DNA of 64,000 nucleotides from NCBI RefSeq assembly GCF_001401755.1, contig NZ_KQ474107.1:39650-103649 (forward strand). The letters are read 5' to 3'. Positions within the stretch are counted from its first letter, which is position 1. The number at the start of each line of letters is the position of its first letter. Shown here in pieces: positions 44,487-53,744 of the stretch. Position numbers and translations under genes: made by a program. The notes beneath the pieces were generated by a model. The model was given only the letters and a program-made list of their open reading frames with translations, was not told the origin of the DNA and made no database searches. This stretch comes from Aquimarina longa SW024. Its GTDB lineage: Bacteria; Bacteroidota; Bacteroidia; Flavobacteriales; Flavobacteriaceae.

Positions 44487-45203
44487 ATGGAATATTTAGA
44501 ATTATTTTTAAAATCTATCTTTATAGATAATATGGTATTCGCGTTCTTTCTAGGGATGTGTTCATACCTTGCTGTTTCTAAAAAAGTATCTACTGCAGTA
44601 GGACTAGGAGCTGCAGTAATATTTGTATTGGCAATCACAGTGCCATTAAACTTCTTATTAGATAAATATATCCTTAAAGAAGGCGCTTTAGTATGGTTAG
44701 GAGAAGAATATGCAGATTATGATTTAAGCTTTTTAACATTTATATTATTCATTGCTACAATTGCTACTATGGTACAATTAGTAGAGATAATAGTAGAAAA
44801 ATTTTCACCATCATTATATAACTCTCTTGGTATATTTTTACCATTGATAGCTGTAAACTGTGCAATCTTAGGAGGATCTTTATTTATGCAGCAAAAAGAG
44901 TTTGCTACAATATCTCATGCAGCAGTATATGGTGTAGGATCAGGGATTGGATGGTTTTTAGCAATTCTTGCAATTGCTGCTATTCGCGAAAAAATTAGAT
45001 ATTCTAATATCCCTGCTCCATTAAGAGGATTAGGTATTACATTTATCCTTACAGGACTAATGGCTATTGGTTTTATGAGTTTCGGAGGAATGTTAACAGG
45101 TGGTGATGAAGAAGAAAAAAAAGAGACTAAAGCAGCTCAGGTTGAAATAGAAGAGACTACAAAAAAAGTAGCCGAAAATACTAACGTTACAATACTTAAA
45201 TAA
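44487..45203 (+). CDS. nqrE: Na+-translocating NADH:quinone reductase subunit E
   Basis: This 238-residue six-helix membrane subunit is paired with NqrD. Cys25 (FLGMCSYLAVS) and Cys125 (IAVNCAILGGSLF) complete the intramembrane iron-sulfur cluster. It is about 40 residues longer than the Vibrio protein. The extra part is a highly charged C-terminal tail (GGDEEEKKETKAAQ onward), presumably cytoplasmic or periplasmic and disordered. Confidence 0.95.
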   Translation: MEYLELFLKSIFIDNMVFAFFLGMCSYLAVSKKVSTAVGLGAAVIFVLAITVPLNFLLDKYILKEGALVWLGEEYADYDLSFLTFILFIATIATMVQLVEIIVEKFSPSLYNSLGIFLPLIAVNCAILGGSLFMQQKEFATISHAAVYGVGSGIGWFLAILAIAAIREKIRYSNIPAPLRGLGITFILTGLMAIGFMSFGGMLTGGDEEEKKETKAAQVEIEETTKKVAENTNVTILK

Positions 45204-45204
45204 T

Positions 45205-46512
45205 ATGATATTTTTAGCATCTACCGGTGGAACAATAGCGATAACCATTATCTCGTTTTTGGTGCTGATTCTTGTTTTAGTAGGGATTTTATTATTTGCC
45301 AAAGATAAATTATTACCTTCAGGACCAGTAAAAATAAAGATTAATGGAGAAAAAGAAATTGAAGTAGCCTCAGGAGGGACATTGTTATCAACTCTGGGAG
45401 CTCAGAAAATATTTTTACCATCGGCCTGTGGTGGTGGTGGAACTTGTATCCAATGTGAGTGCCATGTATTAGAAGGAGGAGGAGAAGCATTGCCTACAGA
45501 AACACCTCACTTTTCTCGTAAAGAATTACAGCATGGTGCACGTCTAGCATGTCAGGTAAAAGTAAAACAAGATATGAATATCGAAATTCCGGAAGAAGTA
45601 TTCGGAATTAAGAAATGGGAAGCAGAAGTGGTGCGTAACTATAATGTGGCTTCTTTTATTAAAGAATTTGTAGTACGTATTCCAGAAGATATGGGCTATA
45701 AAGCAGGAGGATATATCCAGATTGAAATACCACAATGCGAGATTAAATATGCAGATATTGATATTACTGCGCACCCTGAAGAACATGAAACTCCAGATAA
45801 GTTTCAGGCAGAATGGGATAAGTTTGGACTATGGCCATTGGTAATGAAAAATAGTGAGACAGTAGAGCGTGCATATTCTATGGCTTCTTACCCAGCAGAA
45901 GGAAGAGAGATTATGCTTAATGTGCGTATTGCTACTCCACCATGGGATAGATCTAAGAATGGATGGATGGATGTAAATCCTGGAGTGGCATCATCTTATA
46001 TTTTTGCACAAAAACCAGGAGATAAAGTAGTGATCTCAGGACCTTATGGAGAATTCTTTATCAATGATTCTGAATCTGAAATGCTTTATGTAGGAGGTGG
46101 TGCAGGTATGGCACCGATGCGTTCTCACTTATATCACTTATTTAGAACTTTAAAAACAGGTCGAAAAGTGACGTATTGGTACGGTGGACGTTCTAAACGA
46201 GAGTTATTCTACTTAGATCACTTTTATGATTTAGAGAAGAACTTCCCTAATTTTAAATTTTATCTTGCATTATCAGAACCATTGGAAGAAGATAACTGGA
46301 AAGTGAAAAGCGATATTGATGCAGAGGGAGATGGATTTGTAGGGTTTATACACAATTGTGTAATTGATAACTACTTAAGCCATCACGAATCCCCAGAGGA
46401 TATAGAATTGTATTTCTGTGGACCTCCATTAATGAATAAAGCAGTTCAGAAAATGGGAGAAGATTTTGGTATTCCAGATGAGCACATCAGATTTGATGAT
46501 TTTGGAGGGTAA
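45205..46512 (+). CDS. nqrF: Na+-translocating NADH:quinone reductase subunit F
   Basis: This 435-residue NADH-oxidising entry subunit has one N-terminal transmembrane helix (IAITIISFLVLILVLVGILL). A 2Fe-2S ferredoxin domain follows with Cys75, Cys81, Cys84 and Cys116 (ACGGGGTCIQC; LACQV). The FAD domain has RAYSMASYP and the NAD domain YVGGGAGMAPMRSH and YFCGPPLMNKAV, ending DDFGG. It starts one base after nqrE and is closed by a perfect terminator. Confidence 0.96.
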   Translation: MIFLASTGGTIAITIISFLVLILVLVGILLFAKDKLLPSGPVKIKINGEKEIEVASGGTLLSTLGAQKIFLPSACGGGGTCIQCECHVLEGGGEALPTETPHFSRKELQHGARLACQVKVKQDMNIEIPEEVFGIKKWEAEVVRNYNVASFIKEFVVRIPEDMGYKAGGYIQIEIPQCEIKYADIDITAHPEEHETPDKFQAEWDKFGLWPLVMKNSETVERAYSMASYPAEGREIMLNVRIATPPWDRSKNGWMDVNPGVASSYIFAQKPGDKVVISGPYGEFFINDSESEMLYVGGGAGMAPMRSHLYHLFRTLKTGRKVTYWYGGRSKRELFYLDHFYDLEKNFPNFKFYLALSEPLEEDNWKVKSDIDAEGDGFVGFIHNCVIDNYLSHHESPEDIELYFCGPPLMNKAVQKMGEDFGIPDEHIRFDDFGG

Positions 46513-46530
46513 ATTAATCTTTCTTTTACA

Positions 46531-46575
46531 TAAAATTATAAAACCGATAAAGTATGTATCGGTTTTATAATTTTA
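46531..46575. terminator. Bidirectional terminator of the nqr operon
   Basis: A 19-bp perfect stem (46531-46549 with 46557-46575; CCGATA/TATCGG core) and a 7-base loop, 18 bases after nqrF and 6 bases before the end of the convergent barrel gene. Confidence 0.85.
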
Positions 46576-46581
46576 TGAACA

Positions 46582-47250
46582 CTAAATTCGATATAAAATA
46601 CCAAAGTAAAAATTATCCATATTTAATGAGGTAATAAATTCGCCACTTTCATTTTTATATGAATTCTCATTTATTGAATGTTTATTCCTAAATTTTGATT
46701 TTGTATATCCTATTTTTCCAATTCTAGCAGTTAATGCTAAACTATTGGTTATAAAAATATTGATTCCGGAAGTAAGAGTTGCTGAGTAATTTTCTTGTTT
46801 GTTATTGTTAGAATTTAGGATATTGGCGTCATTAGATCCACTTTTAAAAGTAGTGTTTTGATATCCTACTTCTGATTCTACAAAAAAGGAAATTCTTTTT
46901 TTAGATGTAAAATAATACCTTCCAATAATACTAGTCTTATAGCTACGCTCTTTATAGTTATAGGTGTTACTGTTCTTGTTTTTTGATGTGCTAGTTATAT
47001 ACCCTGCCCGAACACCAATTAATAAATTGTTTGACAAAAAATAGCCAATTTCAGGAACTATAGTAAAGCTGTTTATTTTAGAACTATGTTTTTCCTCTCC
47101 ATTAGTAAATGATTTAGAATTTTTGTTAGAATAATTAAAGGTTCCAGATACAATAATATCATTTTTCTTAAATTCATAAGAAGAATCTTCTTGAGCAAAA
47201 GTGTTTAGGAAAGTAAATAATATCGTAAAAAGTAGTAAGGCTGTTTTCAT
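46582..47250 (-). CDS. Outer-membrane beta-barrel protein, unassigned
   Basis: This is a 222-residue protein. A signal peptide (MKTALLLFTILFTFLNTFAQ) is followed by eight to ten amphipathic strands of an OmpA/OmpW-size barrel (FTIVPEIGYFLSNNLLIGVRAGY, SIIGRYYFTSKKRISFFVESEVG, TSGINIFITNSLALTARIG) and the final strand MDNFYFGILYRI. Asn/Ser/Lys-rich loops vary. The barrel fold is clear; no function can be read. It converges on nqrF and shares its terminator. Confidence 0.75.
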   Translation of the reverse strand: MKTALLLFTILFTFLNTFAQEDSSYEFKKNDIIVSGTFNYSNKNSKSFTNGEEKHSSKINSFTIVPEIGYFLSNNLLIGVRAGYITSTSKNKNSNTYNYKERSYKTSIIGRYYFTSKKRISFFVESEVGYQNTTFKSGSNDANILNSNNNKQENYSATLTSGINIFITNSLALTARIGKIGYTKSKFRNKHSINENSYKNESGEFITSLNMDNFYFGILYRI

Positions 47251-47414
47251 GTTTTTTGTTTTTAGAATTAATGATTTTACTTATTAGACTTCTTGTAGAA
47301 CCTTGCCGTTTACTAATCTTTCGTTAAATTAATTTTTGTTTATTTTTGATGTAACTAATGTAGTATTAACAGAGTCTTTATAGGATATATGTATGCTAAA
47401 AGATTATATTATAA

Positions 47415-48296
47415 ATGAAAAAAATAGTACTGATATTAGGAGTGATTATACTTATCTTTTTTTTGATATTAGATAACACATCTAAAGGTAAAATAGTAAC
47501 TAACTATATAAAAGGAGTCGTCACCAATACAATTACGGCTCCGGATTATATAAATCCTAAAGGAGATTCTATTTCTACAAGGGTTATTGTTCCAGATGGC
47601 TACAAAAGAGTAAAGTATGCTTCAGGTTCTTTTCAGGAATATCTTCGTCATTATAGCCTAAAACCATATGGTCATAAAATCATAAATTATGATGGGAGTA
47701 CATATTTTGCACAAGGTTGGCACGATGCAATTTTAGAAATCCCTGTTCCATCAAATGGATTACAACAATGTGCAGATGCATTAATGAGAGTGCGATCAGA
47801 GTACTTGTGGAAAAAAAATGAAAAAGATAGAATAGGATTCAATTTTACTTCGGGACATTATTGTTCATGGGATAAATATGCACAAGGATATCGTCCCAAA
47901 ATAAATGGCAACAAAGTAACATTTCATAAAACAGCAACACCGAATCATTCTAAAACCAGTTTTTATAAATATCTAAACCTTATTTATACTTATGCAGGTA
48001 CATTATCGATGTATAATGAATTACAAAAAATACCAGTCAAAGAGGTGAAAATAGGCGATATGTTGGTTAAACCAGGTTCTCCAGGTCATATAGAAATTAT
48101 AGTAGACGAAATTATAAACAATAAAGGGGATAAGATGTATCTTCTGGCTCAGGGAAATACACCGGCTCAAAATGTATGTTTACTTAAAAATTATGAAGAT
48201 ATATCAATTTCTCCATGGTATATATTTGATGAAAATCAACCAGTATACACCCCTAGTTATCATTTTGATAAAGCTTTATTTATTAGGTTTAAATGA
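47415..48296 (+). CDS. DUF4846 family protein
   Basis: This is a 293-residue protein. The N-terminal hydrophobic segment (IVLILGVIILIFFLIL) acts as a signal anchor. The body matches DUF4846: RVIVPDGYKRVKYASGSFQEYLRHYSLKPYG, GLQQCADALMRVRSEYLW, NFTSGHYCSWDKYAQGY and the GDMLVKPGSPGHIEIIVDE segment, in which Gly-His suggests an NlpC-like fold. Function unknown, probably periplasmic. It stands alone between the nqr operon and the apbE pair. Confidence 0.82.
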   Translation: MKKIVLILGVIILIFFLILDNTSKGKIVTNYIKGVVTNTITAPDYINPKGDSISTRVIVPDGYKRVKYASGSFQEYLRHYSLKPYGHKIINYDGSTYFAQGWHDAILEIPVPSNGLQQCADALMRVRSEYLWKKNEKDRIGFNFTSGHYCSWDKYAQGYRPKINGNKVTFHKTATPNHSKTSFYKYLNLIYTYAGTLSMYNELQKIPVKEVKIGDMLVKPGSPGHIEIIVDEIINNKGDKMYLLAQGNTPAQNVCLLKNYEDISISPWYIFDENQPVYTPSYHFDKALFIRFK

Positions 48297-48409
48297 TTTT
48301 ATAGCTAAATATTTTACACCAAACTACTAATGTCTTAGAGGTTTTAAAAAAAAAGTTTTTAATGCCAGATTTACTTATGTTATAATTCTGAAATATATGA
48401 CTAAAATAA

Positions 48410-48417
48410 TATCTTTG
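48410..48417 (+). promoter_or_regulatory. -7 box (TATCTTTG) just before the 125-residue gene
   Basis: This exact TAnnTTTG box ends 7 bases before the ATG at 48425. With the usual start 4-8 bases downstream, the transcript would be leaderless or nearly so. Confidence 0.5.
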
Positions 48418-48424
48418 CCGTGCT

Positions 48425-48802
48425 ATGACAAGGATACTTACCAAACAAGAATTACATAATCTAGCGATGAATATCGTAGGAAAAGAATTAGAAAAGAGAG
48501 GGTATGAATTTATTGCAATCAATAGCAAGCTAGGAAAACATCCTCAGTTTGTTTGCGTAGATGGATCTAACCAACGTTATTTTGTATTAGTTAAAGCAGT
48601 TTCTTATCCGGATAATCCTCATAATTATGATATGATCTGGATGGAATCATTTAAAAAACATGCCAGAGAGCAAGAGGCGGTAGTGTTTTATGCAGGCGTT
48701 GGTCTACAGAATTCAGAAAATCCTAATAAGCCAGTGTATTTAGATGAAGAATATATGCTAGAATATGCAGGACTACAAGTAATAGAAACTCATCTGAACT
48801 AA
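48425..48802 (+). CDS. Conserved small protein linked to nqr/apbE
   Basis: This 125-residue soluble protein starts MTRILTKQELHNLAMNIVG. I recall close relatives across Bacteroidota that databases often label Na+-translocating NADH-quinone reductase subunit F, although it lacks the ferredoxin, FAD and NAD motifs of the real NqrF at 45205. It has a mixed alpha/beta pattern (ELHNLAMNIVGKELEKRGYEFIAI; HPQFVCVDG; QRYFVLVKAVSYP; FKKHAREQEAVVFYAGVGL), which might be a restriction-endonuclease-like or ferredoxin-like fold. apbE follows 6 bases later, so the two are co-transcribed. A role in Nqr maturation is inferred from this linkage only. Confidence 0.7.
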   Translation: MTRILTKQELHNLAMNIVGKELEKRGYEFIAINSKLGKHPQFVCVDGSNQRYFVLVKAVSYPDNPHNYDMIWMESFKKHAREQEAVVFYAGVGLQNSENPNKPVYLDEEYMLEYAGLQVIETHLN

Positions 48803-48808
48803 ATATTT

Positions 48809-49804
48809 ATGATTGGAAGAATAAGCATACTGTTTTTTATAGGAATATTTATTTCTTGTAAACAAGAAAATAAATTATATCATAATTATACTAAAGGGAA
48901 GGCATTTGGAACTACTTTTTCAATTCAATTTATTGATGACCAAAAATTAGATTTTTCAAAAGATTATGATAGTCTTATTGAAGCTATAAATACCTCTATG
49001 TCTACCTATATTCCAGATTCTGATATTTCTAGAATTAATAAAGGAGATACTACTATAGTGATAGATGAGCATTTTAAAAAGGTATTTGCAACTTCTAAAA
49101 AGATTTATAAAGAAACAGGAGGTGTTTTTGATCCAACTGTAGGGATTTTGGTAAATGCATGGGATTTTGGTCCAAAAGGAAAAATAATCTCTTTAGATAG
49201 TCTTAAAATAGATAGTCTATTGGTGTCTGTAGGGATAGATAAAATAGTTTTAAAAGAGCACAAAATTATAAAAAGCCATTCTAATACGTTTTTAGATTTT
49301 AACGCATTAGCAAAAGGATATGCTGTTGATGTTTTTGCAGAATTTATAGCAGATAAGGGCTTAGAAAATTATCTGGTAGAGATAGGAGGGGAGATTAGAG
49401 GAAAAGGAACTAATATATTGAAGAAAAAACCATGGCGGATAGGAGTAGAAGATCCTAATTTTGATGGGACACAATCCTATAGTAAAATTGTTTCATTACA
49501 TAACGAGGCTATGGCAACCTCTGGAGGGTATAGAAAATATAAAACTGACGTAAATGGAGAACGTTATATTCATATTCTTAATGCTAAAACAGGATACCCT
49601 CTAAAATCTAATTTATTAGCTGTTTCTGTGATGACCAATAGTTGTATGGAAGCCGATGCCTATGCTACAGCTTTAATGTCTATGGGGCTAGAGCATTCTT
49701 TAGAATTTTTAAAAACAAAAAAAGAGTTAAAAGTGTTTCTTATGTATGAAGATGAAAATAAAGAATTAAAAACACTTTCGGTAAACGGTTTTCCTGAGCA
49801 TTAG
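48809..49804 (+). CDS. apbE: FAD:protein FMN transferase (lipoprotein)
   Basis: This is a 331-residue protein. A lipoprotein signal ends at Cys17 (FFIGIFISCKQE). Flavin-transferase segments are GTTFSIQF, TGGVFDPTVGILVNAWDFG, FLDFNALAKGYAVDVFAEF, VEIGGEIRGKG and the metal/FAD loop SVMTNSCMEADAYATALM. It attaches FMN covalently to threonines of NqrB and NqrC on the periplasmic side. Its location about 2.3 kb after nqrF supports that role. Confidence 0.94.
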   Translation: MIGRISILFFIGIFISCKQENKLYHNYTKGKAFGTTFSIQFIDDQKLDFSKDYDSLIEAINTSMSTYIPDSDISRINKGDTTIVIDEHFKKVFATSKKIYKETGGVFDPTVGILVNAWDFGPKGKIISLDSLKIDSLLVSVGIDKIVLKEHKIIKSHSNTFLDFNALAKGYAVDVFAEFIADKGLENYLVEIGGEIRGKGTNILKKKPWRIGVEDPNFDGTQSYSKIVSLHNEAMATSGGYRKYKTDVNGERYIHILNAKTGYPLKSNLLAVSVMTNSCMEADAYATALMSMGLEHSLEFLKTKKELKVFLMYEDENKELKTLSVNGFPEH

Positions 49805-50023
49805 AAATATTTGCTGTATTTTTTGACAAAAAAGATTACGTATAGTATGGGACAAGTAAAAAGGAGAGTTGTTATTTTTTTAAGATTTTTATTTCGTTTT
49901 CTTTTCGTAATACCTAAGTTCGGTATAATCGCATAAGTGCTTAATATGATGAACTAATTCATTATTTTTGAAAAAAAATAGTCTGCGTGTAATAATATAA
50001 GTTAATTGGGGATAGCCTGTTTA

Positions 50024-50791
50024 TCAAGGCTTATAGCAAACAGGAAGTATTTCCCCTTTGGCAAGACAATATTTTTTTACCTCTTCTATAGATAGAGTAG
50101 AGGTATAGTCTACTTCATGTACTTTAAAACCAATAGTTCTTAATTTGTCAAAATAATCGACACCATAAACTCGTACATGATCATATTGTCCAAATATTCT
50201 GGCACGTTCTTTTGGGTCTGTAATAGTATCATCTTCAAAAGTTGTAGCTCTTTTTAAGTCTTGAGGGATTTGTAAAACCGCCATTCCGCCTGGTTTTAAA
50301 ACCCTAAATAGCTCTTGCATGGCTTTAGTATCATCTGGGATGTGCTCTAGCACATGATTACAAAATATGATATCATATTCATTTTCAGCAAAAGGAAGAT
50401 TACAAATATCAGCCTTTACATCTGCTAATGGAGAATTAAGATCTGTGGTTATGTAGTCCAGATGTTTTAGTTTTCTAAATCTTTTGTAAAAAGCTTGTTC
50501 TGGAGCAAAATGTAATACTCGTGCAGGAGAGGTGAAGAATTGAGTTTCATTTTTGAGAAAAAGCCAAAGTAATCGATGACGTTCTAAAGATAGCGTAGAA
50601 GGAGAAAGGACATTATCCCTTTGTTTGTCATAACCATAAGATAAAAAACGAGAAAAACTTTTACCATCAATAGGATCTGTATATGTCTTTCCTCGTAAAA
50701 ATAATGATATTACAGGTCGAGCAATATAACTCAATCGAATTAAGAGTGGTCTAGGAATTGTGTTTAGTATAAGTTTAAAAAGTTTTTTCAT
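50024..50791 (-). CDS. Class I SAM-dependent methyltransferase
   Basis: This 255-residue protein has an N-terminal segment with a weak hydrophobic stretch, then a methyltransferase type 11-like core. Motif I-like residues are VLHFAPEQAFYKRF. DYITTDLNSPLADVKADICNLPF, YDIIFCNHVLEHIPDD and LFRVLKPGGMAVLQIP follow. The motif I glycines are replaced by FAPE, so it belongs to a divergent subgroup. The substrate is unknown. It lies 43 bases downstream of map on the same strand. Confidence 0.85.
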   Translation of the reverse strand: MKKLFKLILNTIPRPLLIRLSYIARPVISLFLRGKTYTDPIDGKSFSRFLSYGYDKQRDNVLSPSTLSLERHRLLWLFLKNETQFFTSPARVLHFAPEQAFYKRFRKLKHLDYITTDLNSPLADVKADICNLPFAENEYDIIFCNHVLEHIPDDTKAMQELFRVLKPGGMAVLQIPQDLKRATTFEDDTITDPKERARIFGQYDHVRVYGVDYFDKLRTIGFKVHEVDYTSTLSIEEVKKYCLAKGEILPVCYKP

Positions 50792-50834
50792 TTAAAAAAT
50801 ACCAGAAGCAGACTTTTAAGTGCTAAATTGTATA

Positions 50835-51653
50835 TTAAACTGTTAATAGTTCTTGTCTAAAAGCATCTTCTTCATCAGTTTCAATACCTAAAGCTTTATT
50901 GATATATTTAAATGTAGAAAGGATTTCTGGTTTACCATCGATAATAGCTACATCATGTTCAAAGTGTGCACTAGGCTTACCATCTGCAGTTAAGATTGTC
51001 CAACCATCCTGTAATTGTTTAATACGTTGTGTTCCCATATTGGTCATTGGTTCTATCGCGACAACCATCCCTTCTATGAATTTTTTTCCTTTGCCTCTAC
51101 GACCATAGTTTGGCATTTCGGGATCTTCATGCATTTTTCGACCAAGACCATGACCTACTAGCTCTCTAACGACCCCATAGCCAGCTTCTTCAGTGAATTT
51201 CTGAATAGCATACCCGACATCACCTACTCGATTACCAACTTTAAGTTCTGCAATACCTAGATATAGGGACTCTTTAGTAACACGTAATAAACGTTCTACC
51301 TCCTCAGATATTTCTCCTACAGCAAATGTATATGCATGATCACCATAAAAATCGTTTTTAATCGCACCACAGTCAATAGATATAATATCTCCTTCTTGTA
51401 AAGGAGTATTATTAGGTATACCGTGAACTACCTGAGTATTAGGGCTCATGCATAGTGTGTTAGGGAAATCATATAATCCTAAAAAACCAGGAACTGCACC
51501 TTGGTCTCGGATAAATTCTTCTGCAAGTTTATCTAATTGCAATGTAGTTACACCAGGTTTAACTTCTGAGGCTAATATTCCTAATGTTTTCGATACAATC
51601 AATGCACTTTCGCGCATTAATTCTATTTCTTCACGTGTTTTGGTAATAATCAT
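50835..51653 (-). CDS. map: Type I methionine aminopeptidase
   Basis: This 272-residue enzyme removes N-terminal Met from new proteins. Metal ligands lie in SIDCGAIKNDFYGDHAY (two Asp), GHGLGRKMHEDPEMPNY (His), AIEPMTN (Glu) and FEHDVAI. The length is normal. A -7 box precedes it. Confidence 0.96.
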   Translation of the reverse strand: MIITKTREEIELMRESALIVSKTLGILASEVKPGVTTLQLDKLAEEFIRDQGAVPGFLGLYDFPNTLCMSPNTQVVHGIPNNTPLQEGDIISIDCGAIKNDFYGDHAYTFAVGEISEEVERLLRVTKESLYLGIAELKVGNRVGDVGYAIQKFTEEAGYGVVRELVGHGLGRKMHEDPEMPNYGRRGKGKKFIEGMVVAIEPMTNMGTQRIKQLQDGWTILTADGKPSAHFEHDVAIIDGKPEILSTFKYINKALGIETDEEDAFRQELLTV

Positions 51654-51686
51654 AGGCTTTCAAACAAAATCCATAATAAAAGAATG

Positions 51687-51694
51687 CAAATTTA
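51687..51694 (-). promoter_or_regulatory. -7 box (TAAATTTG) for map
   Basis: This TAnnTTTG match on the minus strand lies 33 bases upstream of the map start. There is no matching -33 at ideal spacing. Confidence 0.45.
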
Positions 51695-51909
51695 CAAAGA
51701 ATAATGTTTGTTCTATACACCATTAGATGCTATATTTTAAGTTTCTACATTAGAACTGCTTTTGTAGATTCAATATAGTATCTTAATAAGGGTAATGTAT
51801 AGGGTAGAAGGATTAAAATTTTGTAAAACAATAAGTTGTTATACAGCTAAGATGGTTATAAGATCCTAGCTGTAGTATATTTAAAAAATTACATTGATAC
51901 TGTAGTTTA

Positions 51910-53430
51910 TTATTTCTTTACTAAAGAATGTCGTGTCATCGCATCGGGTTTTTGGATTCCCATAAGATCCAAAATTGTAGGAGCAATATCTCCCAAAACA
52001 CCATCATTTACTTCAATTTTATCAGTATCGATCAAAATAAAGGGTACTGGGTTAGTGGTATGAGCAGTATGAGGTGTACCATCAGGATTAAGCATAGTTT
52101 CGCAATTACCATGATCAGCAATTAATATGGTAGTATACTGATTTTCTAATCCAGCAGAAATCACATCTTTTACGCATAAATCTACTGCTTCACACGCTTT
52201 AATAGCAGCTTCCATAATTCCTGTATGACCTACCATATCTCCATTAGCAAAATTTAAACACACAAAATCTACATCTCCTTTTTGTAACTCAGGAACTAAG
52301 GCATCTCTTAGTTCATAGGCGCTCATTTCTGGTTTTAGATCATAAGTAGCTACTTTTGGAGAATTTCTTAATATTCTAGATTCCCCCTTAAAAGGAGTCT
52401 CTTGTCCTCCAGAAAAGAAAAAGGTGACATGTGGATATTTTTCGGTTTCCGCAATTCTGATTTGCTTTTTACCTGCTTTAGAAATAATTTCTCCTAGAGT
52501 TTCTGTGATGTTTTCTTTATTATAGATGACTTTAATATCCTTAAAATTCTCATCATAATTAGTCATGGTAACATAATATAATGGTAATTTCTGAGTATTA
52601 TATTCAGTCATGTCTTTTTGAGAAAGCATTTCTGTCAGTTCTCTACCTCGGTCTGTCCTAAAATTAAAAAATAAGACAACATCATCATCATTTATCGTGG
52701 CTATAGGAGTGTTGTTTTCTTGTATACTTATAGGTTTGATAAACTCATCAGTAATATCGTTATCATAGCTATTTTGTATACTATCGATTGCACTTGTACT
52801 AGATTGACCTATACCATTTACAACAAGATCATAAGCTAATTTAACACGCTCCCACCTTTGATCTCTATCCATAGCATAATACCTTCCTATTACAGAAGCT
52901 AGTTTACCTGTGGTCTTAGACATATGTTTTTGGATATCTTCAATATGCCCTTTTCCAGATTTTGGATCTACATCACGTCCATCTGTAAATGCATGGAGGA
53001 AAATATTTTCTAATTCATAAGAATGTGCTACGTCTAATATTCCTTTAATATGATTAATATGAGAATGAACTCCACCATCACTTACCAAACCAAGGAGATG
53101 AATATTTTTACCTTTTTCTTTTGCGTAACGAAAGGCATCTATAAGAATAGATTCATTTTTTAATGTATTGTTTTCAATCGCTATATTGATTTTAGCTAAA
53201 TCCTGATAAACAATTCTACCTGCTCCCAAATTCATATGCCCTACTTCACTATTCCCCATTTGTCCATCTGGCAAACCTACATGCAGACCATCTGTTCGTA
53301 AAGAAGCATTAGGGTATTGGGTATACAAGTTATCAATATATGAGGTATTTGCATGGTCGATGGCTGAAACCTTAGGGTCAGGAGACGTTCCCCAGCCATC
53401 CAGTATCATCAGGATTACTTTTTTATTCAT
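51910..53430 (-). CDS. gpmI: 2,3-bisphosphoglycerate-independent phosphoglycerate mutase
   Basis: This 506-residue Mn2+-dependent glycolytic enzyme interconverts 3- and 2-phosphoglycerate. Asp11 (MILDGWG) and Ser61 (QMGNSEVGHMNLGAGR, the phosphoserine nucleophile) are in place. So are GDGRDVDPKSG-type (here TDGRDVDP), FFNFRTDRGREL, FANGDMVGHTG and IADHGNCETM. The length matches the family. The promoter carries both -33 and -7 elements and a palindrome at the start site. Confidence 0.96.
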   Translation of the reverse strand: MNKKVILMILDGWGTSPDPKVSAIDHANTSYIDNLYTQYPNASLRTDGLHVGLPDGQMGNSEVGHMNLGAGRIVYQDLAKINIAIENNTLKNESILIDAFRYAKEKGKNIHLLGLVSDGGVHSHINHIKGILDVAHSYELENIFLHAFTDGRDVDPKSGKGHIEDIQKHMSKTTGKLASVIGRYYAMDRDQRWERVKLAYDLVVNGIGQSSTSAIDSIQNSYDNDITDEFIKPISIQENNTPIATINDDDVVLFFNFRTDRGRELTEMLSQKDMTEYNTQKLPLYYVTMTNYDENFKDIKVIYNKENITETLGEIISKAGKKQIRIAETEKYPHVTFFFSGGQETPFKGESRILRNSPKVATYDLKPEMSAYELRDALVPELQKGDVDFVCLNFANGDMVGHTGIMEAAIKACEAVDLCVKDVISAGLENQYTTILIADHGNCETMLNPDGTPHTAHTTNPVPFILIDTDKIEVNDGVLGDIAPTILDLMGIQKPDAMTRHSLVKK

Positions 53431-53464
53431 AATAGGTGCTATAGTTATGGTTTAGTTGGTTGTA

Positions 53465-53486
53465 TTTTGAGGTTTTAACCTCAAAA
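53465..53486. promoter_or_regulatory. Palindrome overlapping the gpmI promoter start
   Basis: TTTTGAGGTT-TT-AACCTCAAAA overlaps the -7 box (53482-53489) and the predicted transcription start. It could be an operator for a dimeric repressor or a 5'-end hairpin that stabilises the mRNA. Confidence 0.45.
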
Positions 53487-53510
53487 ATATGACAAGCGAT
53501 AAAGCTACAA
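53482..53510 (-). promoter_or_regulatory. gpmI promoter (TTG, 18-base spacer, TATTTTTG)
   Basis: On the minus strand a TTG (53508-53510) and TATTTTTG (53482-53489) are separated by 18 bases, like the fbaA promoter. It is one of the two clearest promoters in the window; both drive glycolytic genes. Confidence 0.65.
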
Positions 53511-53744
53511 CTTAGTTGATAAGTATGCAAAAAGCTTAGGTTATTACTTTGTCATTTTATCTCTTTCTTAATGTTATGGAGTAATAGTTTTTTATGAAAT
53601 CATTAACGAATTTGTGCAGGGAAGGTTAAAAGTGAGTTATCATCAAAAAAATAGTATTTTTTATTGGAATAATGTAATTTATTTGCACCGTCAAAAATAG
53701 ACAAAGCGTAAACTGAAAATAACGTAAACAAAACGCAAAAAAAA

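Noticed and set aside
48425..48802. Annotation of the small gene as NqrF
   Set aside because: It has no ferredoxin cysteines, FAD or NAD motif, and a complete nqrF is present at 45205-46512.
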